Notes: generated from the letters alone by a model not told the origin. Positions 43,562-54,518 are shown, numbered from the stretch's first letter. The stretch: DNA of 64,000 bases from Ensifer canadensis (GCF_017488845.2 NZ_CP083371.1:1-64000), one strand, 5' to 3'. Made by a program: numbers and translations.

Positions 43562-44343
43562 GGTCGCGCCTCCGCCGGGGGCTCAAGCGCGCGCCTCTCG
43601 GCGATGCCGATCTCGCCGGGCGACAAGCTCTGGCGCACCGGCCCGATGAAGGGTTGCGCCAGGGCACTGCCCCCATTGGTCGCGCGGATCAGCCAGACGA
43701 GTGCCGCGACGCCGTCGCGGGCCGTGCCGGCGCCCATGTGACAGGCGGCGCCAAGCATCGCCTGCGCGTCGGCATCGCCCGCCATGGCGCCGCGGCGCCA
43801 CCAATCGACGGCCCTCTCCGGATCGCGATCGACACCCGAAGCGTTGTGATAGAGCATGCCGAGCCGGGTCATCGACGAAGCAATGCCCGCTTCAGCGGCA
43901 CGTTCCGCCCAGTGGCGCGCCTCGACCGGATCGGACGGCATGATTTCGCCTTCGAGCAGCATCCAGCTCAGCATGTCCTGTGCCGGCGCGTCGCCCTTCT
44001 CGGCGGCGCGGCGATAGTAGTCGGCGGCAATACTATAATCGCCATCCGCGTCCTGCATGTGGAAGGCTGCATAGTTGCGCTCGCCGACGGGATCGCCCGC
44101 TTCGGCCGCCAGCCGCAGCCATTTGCCCGCCAGGGCCCGATCCTGCGGCACGCCGAGCCCCTCGGCAAAACAGGCGCCGATATTGTTCTGTGCCCGCGCG
44201 ACGCCGGATTGCGCCAGGGGCTCCCATAGGCGCAGGGCGGTCTCATAGTCGCCGTTCCGGGCGGCAGTCAGGGCTTGTGTCATCTCATCGGCGTCCGACG
44301 CCGCCTCGGGCATACGCCCTGTCAAACGGTCAAGCCAGTGCAT
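43558..44343 (-). CDS. Sel1-like repeat (TPR) protein inside the sel operon
   Basis: A 261-residue protein built of five or six Sel1-like repeats of about 36 residues (for example [56 protein letters not shown]). No signal peptide, so cytoplasmic. It overlaps selA by 14 bases upstream and selB by 4 bases downstream, so it is tightly co-translated with the selenocysteine machinery. Sel1 repeats mediate protein-protein contacts; a scaffold role for Sec synthesis or formate dehydrogenase assembly is only inference. The name Sel1 is unrelated to selenium. Confidence 0.8.
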   Translation of the reverse strand: MHWLDRLTGRMPEAASDADEMTQALTAARNGDYETALRLWEPLAQSGVARAQNNIGACFAEGLGVPQDRALAGKWLRLAAEAGDPVGERNYAAFHMQDADGDYSIAADYYRRAAEKGDAPAQDMLSWMLLEGEIMPSDPVEARHWAERAAEAGIASSMTRLGMLYHNASGVDRDPERAVDWWRRGAMAGDADAQAMLGAACHMGAGTARDGVAALVWLIRATNGGSALAQPFIGPVRQSLSPGEIGIAERRALEPPAEARP

Positions 44344-45730
44344 GTCCGACGCCCTCGGAGAGGCTTTTCAGGAACTCGCTCTCGTCGGAAAGACAGCGAA
44401 GATCCAGGATGAGCGCCCCGTCCTGCAGACGCCCCAATATCGGGCGCGAAAGCGAACGGAAAAGCGCCGCGAGCGCTTCGAGCGCGCTGCCGCTTGCAGC
44501 CTCGATCCGGAGGCCGGCGCTTTGGATCGTGTCGACCGGCAGCGCGCCCGAACCGATCTGGCTCGAACAGTGGCAGATTTCCACCCGATGTCCGCTCGAG
44601 GCAAGAAGTCTCGCCACCTCGGGCGCGAGCCGTTCCGCCTGCGCGCGGATCTCGTGTTGCGGACGCGCCAGCATGCGAAGGGTGGGCAGCCGCGCTGCGA
44701 GCCGATCCGGGTCGCGGTATAGCTTCAACGTCGCGGCCGTCGCCGCGATGCGGATCTTGTCGACCCGCAAGGCCCGCTTCAACGGATTGCGGTTGATCGC
44801 GGCGATCAGATCGCGGCGACCGACGATAAAGCCGGCCTGCGGGCCACCCAGCAGTTTGTCGCCCGAAAATGTAACGAGATCTGCACCTTCGGCCACGGCT
44901 TCGCGAACGGTCGGCTCCTTGCTAAGGCCATAGCGCCGGAGATCGACGAGCGTCCCGGAGCCGAGATCGTTCAGAAGAACCAGACCGGCTTCGTGCGCGA
45001 TCGCAGCAAGTTCGGCGCCGGAGACCTCGGCCGTGAACCCCTCGATCCGGTAATTCGACGTGTGCACCTTGAGGATGAGCGCCGTTTCGGGGCCGATCGC
45101 CCGACGATAGTCCCTGGCATGGGTGCGGTTCGTGGTGCCGACCTCGATGAGCGCCACACCTGCACGTTCCATGATATCGGGCATGCGGAACGCACCGCCG
45201 ATCTCGATCAGTTCGCCGCGCGAGACGATCGCCTGCCGTCCGCCGCCAACCGTGCCCAGTGCGATCAGCACGGCGGCGGCATTGTTGTTGACGACTGTCG
45301 CGTCCTCGGCGCCCGTCAGCTCGCAAAGCAGGTCACGCAGGTGGCTGTCGCGCTCGCCGCGCCGGCCGGTGTCGAGATCGAACTCCAGTGCCGCCGCCTC
45401 TCGCATCGCATCGACGGCAGCGGCAATCGCCTCCTCGGCCAGGAGGGCACGGCCAAGATTGGTGTGCAGCACGGTGCCGGTGAGATTGAAGAGCGGGCGC
45501 AGATTGGAGCGATCCCGATAGTCGAGCCGGCTCATAAGTGAGGCCATGACGCCGTCCGCATCGGGGGGCAAGCCGCCACTGCGAACCATCTCGCGGATTT
45601 CGCCGAGCACGAGGCGCAGCTCTTCGGTCACGACGACACGACCATGCCGCTCGACAAGCGGCGCGACGGCCGGCGCCTTCAACATCTGGTCGACGGACGG
45701 CAGGGTGCGGAGTTCGGCAAGCCCGGCCAT
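44330..45730 (-). CDS. selA: L-seryl-tRNA(Sec) selenium transferase
   Basis: A 466-residue PLP enzyme converting Ser-tRNA(Sec) to Sec-tRNA(Sec) with selenophosphate. Key segments: N-terminal [36 protein letters not shown], and the PLP lysine in [14 protein letters not shown] near residue 285. Full family length. It begins 4 bases after the fdhE stop, so Sec synthesis genes are co-transcribed with the enzyme that needs them. Confidence 0.94.
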   Translation of the reverse strand: MAGLAELRTLPSVDQMLKAPAVAPLVERHGRVVVTEELRLVLGEIREMVRSGGLPPDADGVMASLMSRLDYRDRSNLRPLFNLTGTVLHTNLGRALLAEEAIAAAVDAMREAAALEFDLDTGRRGERDSHLRDLLCELTGAEDATVVNNNAAAVLIALGTVGGGRQAIVSRGELIEIGGAFRMPDIMERAGVALIEVGTTNRTHARDYRRAIGPETALILKVHTSNYRIEGFTAEVSGAELAAIAHEAGLVLLNDLGSGTLVDLRRYGLSKEPTVREAVAEGADLVTFSGDKLLGGPQAGFIVGRRDLIAAINRNPLKRALRVDKIRIAATAATLKLYRDPDRLAARLPTLRMLARPQHEIRAQAERLAPEVARLLASSGHRVEICHCSSQIGSGALPVDTIQSAGLRIEAASGSALEALAALFRSLSRPILGRLQDGALILDLRCLSDESEFLKSLSEGVGHALA

Positions 45731-45734
45731 CCCG

Positions 45735-46655
45735 TCAATACCCCACCAGGAATGGATTGAAGCCCGCGCGTTTGTATCCGGTATCCTTCATCAGCGCGTC
45801 GAGGCCGAGACTGCCGACATCGTCGGCCACGGCATCGAGTGCCGGGTTCCTGTTCTGATACATGATCTTCGTCCAGCCGTGGCAGCTGTCGCAAACCTCT
45901 GCCTTAACCGTGGCCTCTTCATCACCGGTTTCGACCGCGCGGTATCCTATGCCCTTGGTCGAGCCGCAGGAGAGGCATTTTACCCGGACCTCGTTCCATT
46001 TGGTCGAGCAGCAGGCGCATACCGCGTAGCGGGTTCCTTCCGCGCCGTGGAAACCGACGACGAGCGAAGCGACGGGCCTGCCGCCGCAGGCGGGACAGAC
46101 GCCGATGCTGACCGGCACGAGGCGACCAGGATCGAGCCCCGCGGCCAGGCGTGTCGCATGGACCTGCACGGCCGCGGCAACGAAAAGATGGTGCGCAAGG
46201 CTATCGAGCGGCAGATTGTCGGCGGCGATATTGTCGATCATCCACGCCAGCGCCTCGTCGTCAGCGGCAATGATCTGGGCAAGCGCTTCGGCCGCGGCCT
46301 TTGGCATTTCCAGTTGCTCCACCCGCGCAAGGAACTGTCGGACCGTGTCCCGGCACTCGGCAGAAGCGCCCATGGCCGAGCGATCGATCGGCGGCATCGC
46401 ATTGTCGCGCGCCCGCTCGCGCTGTTCTGCGGAAATCGGCTCCAGCGGCGGCAGGCTGGACAGGAGGTCACTCTGGATTACTGCTGTGCCTGCAAGGAAG
46501 CGTAAGTAGGGAGCAAGCCGGCTGCTTTCCGACAGCACTTGGAAACGCTGGGCGCGATCCCCGAAAAGGCGCGTCAGATTGGACATCAAGACGAAGGGAG
46601 CCTTGGGAATTCCACCGATCATCGCGGGATCGGGCTGCACGGACGATATCGACAT
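45735..46655 (-). CDS. fdhE: Formate dehydrogenase accessory protein FdhE
   Basis: A 306-residue cytoplasmic maturation factor needed for active selenocysteine formate dehydrogenase. The rubredoxin-like cysteine motifs in the C-terminal half are present: [27 protein letters not shown] and [10 protein letters not shown], which bind iron or zinc. GAGGTGC precedes the ATG. It follows fdoI by 38 bases in the operon. Confidence 0.93.
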   Translation of the reverse strand: MSISSVQPDPAMIGGIPKAPFVLMSNLTRLFGDRAQRFQVLSESSRLAPYLRFLAGTAVIQSDLLSSLPPLEPISAEQRERARDNAMPPIDRSAMGASAECRDTVRQFLARVEQLEMPKAAAEALAQIIAADDEALAWMIDNIAADNLPLDSLAHHLFVAAAVQVHATRLAAGLDPGRLVPVSIGVCPACGGRPVASLVVGFHGAEGTRYAVCACCSTKWNEVRVKCLSCGSTKGIGYRAVETGDEEATVKAEVCDSCHGWTKIMYQNRNPALDAVADDVGSLGLDALMKDTGYKRAGFNPFLVGY

Positions 46656-46693
46656 TGCACCTCGCGGGCCGACCGGCCACCGCTGTTATGTCG

Positions 46694-47380
46694 TTATTCT
46701 GCAGGATCAATCCGGCCCCGTCCAGCAAGTTCCTTCAGCCATTTGCGATGGTGCCGCCAGGCCCAGCCGCCGGTGACCGAACCCCGCGTCATCGCCCGCA
46801 GCGTACCGCGGGTCCAGATCGCGGCATAGACATGCAGGATGAAGATGAGAATGATCAGCACCGCGGAAACGGAATGGGTCAGCATGGCAATGCGCCTCAC
46901 GTCGATGGGTGTGGCCTCGCCAAAATACTGGTCCCAGATGATGATACCGCTGACGATCAGCACGATGATGAAGAACGCCATGCCCCAGAAGATGAACTTC
47001 TGTCCGGCATTGTACTTGCCGATCTCGGGCAGCCGCTCCTCATGGCCTTTGACCACGTCGCCGATCTGCGACACCCACTGCGCGTCGGTGCGGTTCGGCA
47101 GGTTGGCCCGCCAGAGTTGGGCGAAGAAAATGAAGAAGCTCAGGAACAGAACGACCCCGATCCAGGGATGCAGCATGCGCGTGTTCTGACCGCCACCGAA
47201 CAGATCCGTCAGGAAGAACAGCGACGGATGGAACATCGAGAGGCCGGACAGCAGAAGCAGGATCAGGCAGGAAGCGGTGATCCAATGGTTGAGGCGCTTG
47301 CCGGGTCCATAACGACCGACAGTCACCGGCGGGCCGCGATGGATCGCGTCTTCGGACTGGATGTCGTTCGGCTTGGCCAT
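46694..47380 (-). CDS. fdoI: Formate dehydrogenase cytochrome b556 (gamma) subunit
   Basis: A 228-residue membrane cytochrome b carrying electrons from the iron-sulfur subunit to quinone. Four hydrophobic helices are visible, with the heme-ligand histidines in the first (RLNHWITASCLILLLLSGLS), and in LHPWIGVVLFLSFFIFF, MLTHSVSAVLIILIFILHVY. The start overlaps the fdoH stop (TGATG). Shorter and fused differently from fumarate-type cytochromes, and typical for FdoI/FdnI. Confidence 0.93.
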   Translation of the reverse strand: MAKPNDIQSEDAIHRGPPVTVGRYGPGKRLNHWITASCLILLLLSGLSMFHPSLFFLTDLFGGGQNTRMLHPWIGVVLFLSFFIFFAQLWRANLPNRTDAQWVSQIGDVVKGHEERLPEIGKYNAGQKFIFWGMAFFIIVLIVSGIIIWDQYFGEATPIDVRRIAMLTHSVSAVLIILIFILHVYAAIWTRGTLRAMTRGSVTGGWAWRHHRKWLKELAGRGRIDPAE

Positions 47381-48348
47381 CAGGCACCCTCCCTGAGATC
47401 CTCGGCTTCCTCGACGAGCTTTTCGGCACTGACCTCGTCTTCAGGTGCGACCCGGTTCGCCTTGCCGAAAAGGCCGTGCAGGATCGCGCCCGCAGCCGCC
47501 AGCCCCATCGCCGCAAGGCCGGTATATTTGGTCACGCCCTTCCAGGCCTCGATGACGGCGGAAATCTTCGGGTCATCAGGCAGGTCGGCGTAAATATGCG
47601 GCTTGTCGTTGTGATGCAGGACATACATGACATGGGTCCCACCGACGCCGGGAGGATCGTAGAGGCCGGCATTGGCGTATCCGCGCGATTTGAGATCGGC
47701 GATACGTTCGTCGGCATGCTTCATCATGTCGTCCTTGGTACCGAACACGATCGCCTGTGTCGGGCAAGCCTTGGCGCAGGCGGGGCCCTGCCCCATTGCG
47801 ACGCGATCGGAACAGAGCGTGCATTTGTAGGCGCGATGATCGGCCTTCGAAATGCGCGGAATGTTGAACGGGCAGCCCTTCACGCAGTAGCCGCAGCCGA
47901 TGCAGTTTTCATGGATGAAGTCGACGATGCCGTTGGAATATTGCACGATCGCGCCGGGTGAAGGACATGCCTTGAGACAGCCCGGATCGGCGCAGTGCAT
48001 GCAGCCGTCCTTGCGGATCAGCCACTCCAGATTGTCCGTTTCGGGGTTCACCCATTCGGTAAACCGCATCAGGGTGAACATGTTCTCGGTCAGATCGTGC
48101 GGGTTCGTATAGACCCCGACATTCTCCTCAATATCCGGATACGTGTCGTTCCACTCGATACAGGCCGACTGGCAGGCCTTGCAGCCGATGCATTTGGAAA
48201 CGTCGATCAGCTTGGCGACCGGCGTCAGCTGCCGCTCCGGCGGCGGCAGCTCGCTCGTGGCGGAGCGGCGAACGAGATCGCGCTGCGTGAGGTTGCTCTC
48301 CATCGGCTGGACCGGCGGATTGCTGACGGCTGTGCGCGGGCTATCCAT
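47380..48348 (-). CDS. fdoH: Formate dehydrogenase iron-sulfur (beta) subunit
   Basis: A 322-residue ferredoxin-like subunit with four [4Fe-4S] clusters: [14 protein letters not shown], the [18 protein letters not shown] stretch, [14 protein letters not shown] and [22 protein letters not shown]-terminal hydrophobic segment ([20 protein letters not shown]) anchors it to the membrane. The ATG at 48348 overlaps the fdoG stop; a GTG three bases earlier is also possible. It bridges the catalytic subunit and the cytochrome. Confidence 0.94.
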   Translation of the reverse strand: MDSPRTAVSNPPVQPMESNLTQRDLVRRSATSELPPPERQLTPVAKLIDVSKCIGCKACQSACIEWNDTYPDIEENVGVYTNPHDLTENMFTLMRFTEWVNPETDNLEWLIRKDGCMHCADPGCLKACPSPGAIVQYSNGIVDFIHENCIGCGYCVKGCPFNIPRISKADHRAYKCTLCSDRVAMGQGPACAKACPTQAIVFGTKDDMMKHADERIADLKSRGYANAGLYDPPGVGGTHVMYVLHHNDKPHIYADLPDDPKISAVIEAWKGVTKYTGLAAMGLAAAGAILHGLFGKANRVAPEDEVSAEKLVEEAEDLREGA

Positions 48349-51300
48349 CACACTGTGGCCTCCTTGTCCTTTGGCGGCGTCGAAGGCTCGATATTGACGA
48401 GGAAAGCCTTGGACTCAGGCGTCTCGATGTTGGCGTCGCCGACGAAGGGCACCAGCGAATTGGGGCCGAAACCCTTTTTCGCAGAGCCGGTGAAGCCCCA
48501 ATGCAAGGGGATGCCGACCACATGGACCGGCTTGCCGTCGCAGATGAGCGGCCGGATGCGCTTGGTCACCACCGCCTTGGCCTTGACCTCGCCGCGCTTC
48601 GACCAGACCCTGACCCAGCCACCATTGGTTATGCCCTTTTCCTGCGCCAGCTCCTCGGAAATTTCCACGAAGAACTCCGGCTGCAGCGCCGAGTTGACGC
48701 GGTTGTGCTTGGTCCAGAAGTGGAAATGCTCGGTGAGCCGGTAGGAGGTGGCCGCGTAGGGGAACTCGTCTGAAAGCCCCAGCTGCTCGGCATCGTCCTT
48801 GAAGATGCGGCTGACCGGATTGCCGCGCATCTGCGGATTGAAGACGTTGGCAACGGGCGATTCGAACGGCTCCATATGCGCGGGGAACGGGCCGTCGCGC
48901 ATCAGTCCGCGGGTGAACAGACGCGCGGTGCCTTCCTGGTTCATGATGAAGGGACCGACATCTCCAGGCTTGGCCGTCGGCGCAATGTCGGGAATGTCAT
49001 AGCCGGTCCACTTGGCGCCGTCCCATTCCAACAGCTTGCGGCTCGGATCCCAGGGCTTGCCCTCTAGGTCCGCCGAGGCGCGGTTGTAGAGGGTGCGGCG
49101 GTTGAGCGGCCAGGCGAAGGTCCAGCCGAGATAGGTGCCGGTGTCGTCGGGATCCTGATTGTCCCGCCGAGCCATGTTGTTGCCCTGCTCGTTGAAGCAG
49201 CCGGAATAGATCCAGCAGCCGGACATGGTCGAGCCGTCGTCGCGCAACTGCGAAAAGTTCACCACCTGCTTTCCGGCCGGCACGAGAACCTTGGTCGGGT
49301 CGGTCGTGTCCATGACATCGCTCAATGCTCGACCGTTGATTTCCCGGGCGAGTTCTTCTGCCGTCGGTTCGTTCTCGTCGGCATACTCCCACGACAGGTT
49401 GAGGATCGGATCGGGGAAGGCGCCGCCCTCCGTCCGGTAGAGTTCGCGCATTCTGAGGAAGATCTGCGCGATGATGTAGGTATCGTGCTTGGCTTCGCCC
49501 GGCGGCGTACCGCCGGCCCAATGCCACTGCAGCCAGCGGCCGGAGTTCGTCAGCGAACCCTCCTCCTCGGCAAAGCAGGTCGTCGGCAGCTGGATGACTT
49601 CGGTCTGGATGGAGGCCGTGTCGACCGGGTTGAAATCGCCGTGGTTTTCCCAGAACCGCGCCGTCTCGGTTTCCAGCGGATCCATGGTGACAAGCCACTT
49701 CAGGTTCGAAAGAGCCTTGGTGTTCTTGGCACGATTGGGGAAGGCCAGCAGCGGGTTGAAGCCCTGACAGAGATAGCCGTTGACCTTGCCGGCATGCATC
49801 AGCTCAAACACGCGCAGCACGTCGTAGGATGGCACGTCGAGCTTGGCGAGGTAGTTGAAGGCCCAGTCGTTGTCGGCCCGCGCGGCATCGCCCCACATGG
49901 CCTTCTGGAACGAGACCATGAACTTGCGGTAGTTCTGCCAGTAGCTTGTCTGGCCCGGCCGAAGCGGCTTGAACTGCCGGGTCGACATGTAGGTCTCGAA
50001 ATCCTCGTCCTTCTCGGTCGGCGCCGTCAGGTAGCCGGTGAGCAGGTGCGACATCAGGCCGAGATCGGTCAGGCCCTGGATGTTGGAGTGGCCGCGAAGG
50101 GCGTTCATGCCACCGCCGCGCACGCCGATATTGCCGAGGATCAGCTGCAGCATCGCCATGGCGCGGATGTTCTGCGAGCCGTGCGAGTGCTGGGTCCAGC
50201 CCAGGGCGTACATCGACGTCATCGTCTTTGTCGGCGTCGAACATTCCGAGATCATCTCGGCGACTTTGAGGAATTTCTCCTTCGGCGTTCCGCAGATGCG
50301 CGCAACCATCTCGGGCGTATAGGGCGCCAGATGCTCCTTAAGCAGGTTCCAGACACAGCGGGGGTTCTGCAGCGTCGGATCGGTGACGACGAAACCATCC
50401 TCGCCGAGCACATAGTCCCAGGTCGAACGGTCGTAGTCGCGCTTCTCGGCATCATAGCCGGTGAAGAGACCGTCCTTATAGGCGAAGCCGTCCTTGACCA
50501 GATAGGCTGCGTTGGTGAAGGCCTTGGTGTATTCCCACTGCACCTTGTCGTTGTCGATGCAATACTTCATGACGCCGTTTAGGAACGCGATGTCGGTTCC
50601 CTGGCGGATCGGCGCGTAATAGTCCGAGACCGAGGCGGTGCGGGTATAGCGCGGATCGACGACGATCAGCTTTGCACCGCGATGGGCCTTGGCTTCCGTC
50701 ACCCATTTGAAGCCGCAGGGGTGGGCTTCCGCCGCATTGCCGCCCATGACGACGACGAGGTCGGTGTTCTTGATGTCGGTCCAGGAGTTGGTCATTGCTC
50801 CACGGCCAAATGTTGGGGCGAGACTCGCCACCGTAGGGCCGTGTCAGACGCGTGCCTGATTATCGAAACCGACTATTCCCAGGCTCTTGGCGAATTTGAA
50901 GGTCGCCCAGGCCGTTTCATTGGTTGTTGCAGACGCCGCCAGCATGCCGACGGTCGTCCAGCGATTGACCGGAAGGCCCTTGGCGTTGGCCGCAATCAGG
51001 TTCGCATCGCGATCGTCCTTCATCAGGCGGGCAATGCGATCGAGAGCATCGTCCCAGGAGATCCGTTCGAAAGTATCGGAACCGGGCTTGCGCAGCATCG
51101 GATATTGAAGGCGGGTCGGCGACTTGACGAAGTCCTTGAGTGCCGCCCCCTTGGGACAGAGCGTCCCGCGGTTGGTGGGGTGATCGGCATCGCCCTCGAT
51201 ATGCACAATGTCCGCCGTCTCGCCTTTTCGAGGGTCACCCTTCGAATAGATGATGACGCCGCAGGCAACGGAACAGTACGGACAGGTGTTGCGGGTTTCG

Positions 51301-51443
51301 GTCGTGGTCTTCAGCTTGAAAGCACGCACATGCGCGATTTCCGCCGCCTCGGATTCGCCGAAGCCAAGTGCTCCGACGGAAGTTGCCACGACACCCGCTC
51401 CGGCCAGCTTCAGGAAGCTGCGCCGCGAGAGGTCTATGTTCAT
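48348..51443 (-). CDS. fdoG: Selenocysteine-containing formate dehydrogenase alpha subunit
   Basis: The catalytic subunit, about 1031 residues when the UGA at 50846-50844 is read as selenocysteine (Sec200). Around it the sequence is [17 protein letters not shown], the E. coli FdoG/FdnG active site, so the apparent split into two frames is not a mutation. It oxidises formate to CO2 at a molybdenum or tungsten bis-MGD centre in the periplasm. The N-terminus has a twin-arginine signal ([20 protein letters not shown]) and a [4Fe-4S] motif ([16 protein letters not shown], later CPKG). The ATG at 51443 has AAGGGAGG at good spacing. A conventional annotation would miss the join. Confidence 0.95.
50801..50846 (-). 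promoter_or_regulatory. Bacterial SECIS hairpin of fdoG
   Basis: The mRNA from the UGA folds with CACGGCC pairing to GGCCGTG and an apical GGCG/CGCC stem around the loop AGUCU. Counting the UGA as 1-3, U17 (50830), G23 (50824) and U24 (50823) are at exactly the positions required for SelB binding in E. coli fdhF. Confidence 0.93.
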
Positions 51444-51629
51444 AGATGGCCTCCCTTTCCCGATACTTCGTACCTTGAAGTCTATTGCTAAGTGCTTGCA
51501 AGTCAAGGTGCGTTGGTTGCCCGCCACCCACTCTCCTGACGATCGGCAATGCCATCGCCTCTTGTCTGGCCGGGTATTTGCATGCGCAGAAAGATGCGCA
51601 TATATTGATTGCTCAAAAGGAGAACAATC

Positions 51630-51875
51630 ATGGCCGAGCATGCTCGATCTGCCTCTGCAAAGCGCGCAGCCAATTTGACGATTGACGCCGATCTTCTTGC
51701 AGAAGCACGGCATTTCGACATCAATATTTCTCGCGCTGCCGAGGCAGGGATCGCCAGGGCGGTGTCCGATGCCAAGGCTGCCCGTTGGAAGAAAGAAAAT
51801 AGCGAGGCTTTGCAGAGTTCGAATGCCTTCGTCGATGCAAATGGCCTGCCGCTGGCGCAGTTCCGTCAATTCTAA
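51630..51875 (+). CDS. ccdA: CcdA-family antitoxin
   Basis: An 81-residue antitoxin: an N-terminal ribbon-helix-helix part (AANLTIDADLLAEARHFDIN) and the CcdB-binding tail (ENSEALQSSNAFVDANGLPL). AAGGAGAACAATC gives a strong ribosome binding site for the ATG at 51630. The stop overlaps the ccdB start (TAATG). It should neutralise CcdB and repress the operon together with it. Confidence 0.9.
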   Translation: MAEHARSASAKRAANLTIDADLLAEARHFDINISRAAEAGIARAVSDAKAARWKKENSEALQSSNAFVDANGLPLAQFRQF

Positions 51876-52171
51876 TGGCGCGTTATGACGTCTATGCCAA
51901 TCCTGGCGGCGGCCTCGTGCTTGATGTGCAGGCCGACGTGCTGGACGAGTTGAAGACGCGTGTCGTCGTCCCGCTTTTGCCAATGGAAGCGGCTCCTAAA
52001 CCGGCCAAGCGCCTCAATCCCGTGTTTGAAATATCCGGCGTTCGCTACACCTTGGTCACTCAGTTTCTGGCTGCGATACCCGTATCGGCACTTGCAGAAC
52101 CTGTTTCCAATCTATCGGAGCGGCACGACGAGATCGTCGCCGCTCTCGATATGGTTTTTCACGGCTTTTAG
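51875..52171 (+). CDS. ccdB: CcdB-family gyrase toxin
   Basis: A 98-residue toxin of the CcdB fold that in known cases poisons DNA gyrase. The N-terminal ARYDVYANPGGGLVLDVQAD and central VVPLLPMEAAPKPAKRLNPV segments match the family, and the C-terminal gyrase-contact end is MVFHGF. Full length, coupled to ccdA. A plasmid or element stabilisation role is likely. Confidence 0.9.
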   Translation: MARYDVYANPGGGLVLDVQADVLDELKTRVVVPLLPMEAAPKPAKRLNPVFEISGVRYTLVTQFLAAIPVSALAEPVSNLSERHDEIVAALDMVFHGF

Positions 52172-52253
52172 CGAACGGGTGACAGCAAGCGTCGTCACGC
52201 TCCAAGCCGCTCTCAACCAGCCTCCCTGCGCGATCATCTGAACAGCAGCCGGC

Positions 52254-53192
52254 TCAGGAAACCAGTTGTCCCCTGGCCACGCTCTTGTTTCGGTAATGGC
52301 TCGGTGGTGCCCCGATGATCTTGCGGAAGGCGCGGCTGAACGAGGCCTCCGAATCGTAGCCGAGACGGCCTGCGACAAGGGCCACCCGCTGTCCTTCCTG
52401 TAGCCATTGATGCGCCTGGTGCATCCGCATGCGCGCAACATAACGGGCCGGCGTCTCGCCCATGGTGTCGACAAACCGCTGGGCAAAGCCCGACCGTGAC
52501 GCACCCATGAGCTTTGCCAGTTCGGGCACGCTCCAGTCCCGCGCAGGTTCAAGGTGGATCGCGGCAAGGACGCGCCCGAGCTCCGGATTGCGGACGGCCG
52601 CCAGCCAGCCGGTCGCCGTGCCGCAGCCATGCTCCACCCAGGTTCGAATGAGCGTTGCAGTCAGCACATCGGCAAGCCGCGAGAGAATGCCGCCCGAGCC
52701 GACGCGCTGCATTTCTGCTTCGCGCATCATGGCCTCAAGCAGTGCCGGTATCGAAGGTTCGCTCGCAGCAAGGTCGCTCGTGCGCATGACGGCGGGCATC
52801 AACTGCAGGAGAGGATGCAGACGATCGACATTGAACTGCATCACCGCAAAGAAGATGAGGTTCTCGCTGTCCGTCGACGGGCATTGCACATCGATGATGC
52901 CGTCACAAAGCTGTCGCCTCGGCAGGTCGGCTATCGAAACGGCAGGAATGCCCGGCTTGCTGGCAAGCACATGCGCGTCACCCCTCGGCAACAGCACCGC
53001 GTCGCCCTGGGCAAGCTCCATCCATTCACCATCCGGTGTCTGAAGATGGGCTGAGCCTGCAGCCAGAAAATGGAATCGCGCGGGCTCCTGTGCCGGATAG
53101 GCCGTCGCCCAGGGCGCACAGGGTTGGCAACGCCCGTATTCGACGCCGTCGAGCCTCAGCCCGCGCAAAATCTCGGTCAACGCATCGCTCAT
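52254..53192 (-). CDS. AraC-family regulator with cupin sensing domain
   Basis: A 312-residue regulator: N-terminal cupin-like domain (about residues 20-170, including GDAVLLPRGDAHVL) and C-terminal AraC double HTH (WSVPELAKLMGASRSGFAQR, then RMHQAHQWLQEG and YDSEASFSRAFRKIIGAPPS). The frame is open to 53285; the ATG at 53192 gives the family start. It is divergent from the MFS pump gene 110 bases away and likely controls it. Confidence 0.87.
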   Translation of the reverse strand: MSDALTEILRGLRLDGVEYGRCQPCAPWATAYPAQEPARFHFLAAGSAHLQTPDGEWMELAQGDAVLLPRGDAHVLASKPGIPAVSIADLPRRQLCDGIIDVQCPSTDSENLIFFAVMQFNVDRLHPLLQLMPAVMRTSDLAASEPSIPALLEAMMREAEMQRVGSGGILSRLADVLTATLIRTWVEHGCGTATGWLAAVRNPELGRVLAAIHLEPARDWSVPELAKLMGASRSGFAQRFVDTMGETPARYVARMRMHQAHQWLQEGQRVALVAGRLGYDSEASFSRAFRKIIGAPPSHYRNKSVARGQLVS

Positions 53193-53302
53193 AAGGTGCT
53201 CCGCAATTTTGGACAAACGGCACAGTCTTTTGGATTTTCTAGCATAGAAACTCCTGATGGTCATGCCTACCTTCGCCATTAACAATCGCGGAGATGAAAA
53301 TC

Positions 53303-54502
53303 ATGGATGGCGTCGTGACGAAATCAGGTGCCCCGACGGACGAGCGGAACAAAGCCCGATGGGGCGCTGTCGTTTCCCTTTCGCTTGGGGTCTTCGGCCT
53401 GGTAACGGCAGAGTTTCTACCGGCAAGCCTGCTGACGCCGATGTCGGCGGATCTCGGGGTCAGCGTTGGAGCTGCCGGGCAGTCGGTGACCACCACTGCT
53501 GTCGTTGCGGCGGTCGCCGGCCCGGCGATCGTCGTCTACACAGGCCGGTTCGACCGGCGCACGGTGCTTCTGGCTTTGACGGGCCTGCTGGTCGTCTCGA
53601 GCCTTATGGCGGGCTTTGCACCCAACCTTCCTTTCCTGCTTGCGGCCCGCGTGTTGCTCGGTATCGCGCTCGGCGGCTTCTGGGCGATGTCGCTGGCGCT
53701 GGCCATGCGGCTCGTTCCCGCCAGGCTGATGCCCCGCGCCATGGCGATCGTGATGTCGGGCGTCTCGATCGCAACGGTTTGTGCCGCCCCCGTCGGCGCC
53801 TGGATCGGCGCCACGCTCGGATGGCGCTATGCTTTCCTGCTGGCAGCCGTAGTCGGGGTGGTTACCTTTATCGTCCAGGCGCTGACCGTCCCGTCGCTGC
53901 CGCCGATCGGGACCACCGGCCTTGGCACGATCGTGAGGGTTCTCAGGCGCCCGGCGATCCGGCTCGGCCTTGCCACGATCCTACTGGTCGTGACCGGTCA
54001 CTTTGCCGGCTTCACCTATATCCGCCCCTATCTTGAGCAGGTGCCGCGTTTCGACGTCGAAATGATCACCGCGATCCTGCTCGCATTCGGTATCGGCGGT
54101 TTCTTCGGCAATATCGCAGGCGGCTTCCTGGCGGAGCGCAACACCCGCCTGTCGATGACGCTGGCAGCCGCGGGCATCGCTGCCACCGCGCTCCTGCTTG
54201 CGGTCGCCGGCGTGCTGCCGGGCATTGCAGCCGCAGCGACGGCCGCCTGGGGCTTCGCCTTCGGTGCGCTCCCTGTCAGCGTCCAGTCCTTCATCAGTCG
54301 GGCCGCCGGCGACGAGGCGGAAGGCGCTGGTGCGGCGACGCTGACGACATTCCAGATCGCCATCTCCACCGGAGCAATCCTCGGCGGCCTGATCGTCGAA
54401 CGCCAGGGGCCTGCCGGCGTCTTCATGTTTGCGGCATTGGCCGCACTGCTGGGCGCCTCGCTCGTCGCCGTCTCCCGCAAGGTGGCGCTCCAGCCGGGCT
54501 GA
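53303..54502 (+). CDS. MFS efflux transporter (AraJ/DHA1 type)
   Basis: A 399-residue twelve-helix major facilitator. Helix 1 is VVSLSLGVFGLVTAEFLPAS, and the loop 2-3 motif is represented by YTGRFDRRTVLLALTG. GGAG lies 9 bases before the ATG at 53303, better than for the ATG at 53294. Probably a drug or metabolite exporter controlled by the divergent AraC-type gene; substrate unknown. Confidence 0.87.
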   Translation: MDGVVTKSGAPTDERNKARWGAVVSLSLGVFGLVTAEFLPASLLTPMSADLGVSVGAAGQSVTTTAVVAAVAGPAIVVYTGRFDRRTVLLALTGLLVVSSLMAGFAPNLPFLLAARVLLGIALGGFWAMSLALAMRLVPARLMPRAMAIVMSGVSIATVCAAPVGAWIGATLGWRYAFLLAAVVGVVTFIVQALTVPSLPPIGTTGLGTIVRVLRRPAIRLGLATILLVVTGHFAGFTYIRPYLEQVPRFDVEMITAILLAFGIGGFFGNIAGGFLAERNTRLSMTLAAAGIAATALLLAVAGVLPGIAAAATAAWGFAFGALPVSVQSFISRAAGDEAEGAGAATLTTFQIAISTGAILGGLIVERQGPAGVFMFAALAALLGASLVAVSRKVALQPG

Positions 54503-54518
54503 GAGATGAAGGACTCTA

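Noticed and set aside
42410..43741. 443-codon open frame on the plus strand
   Set aside because: Antisense to selB and without any recognisable motif.
49485..50582. 365-codon open frame on the plus strand
   Set aside because: It is antisense to fdoG, has no family-like sequence and reflects high-GC third-position bias.
50844..50846. Apparent stop codon splitting the formate dehydrogenase alpha subunit into two genes
   Set aside because: Context ARV-U-HGP, the SECIS hairpin and the neighbouring selABC genes show that it is a selenocysteine codon.
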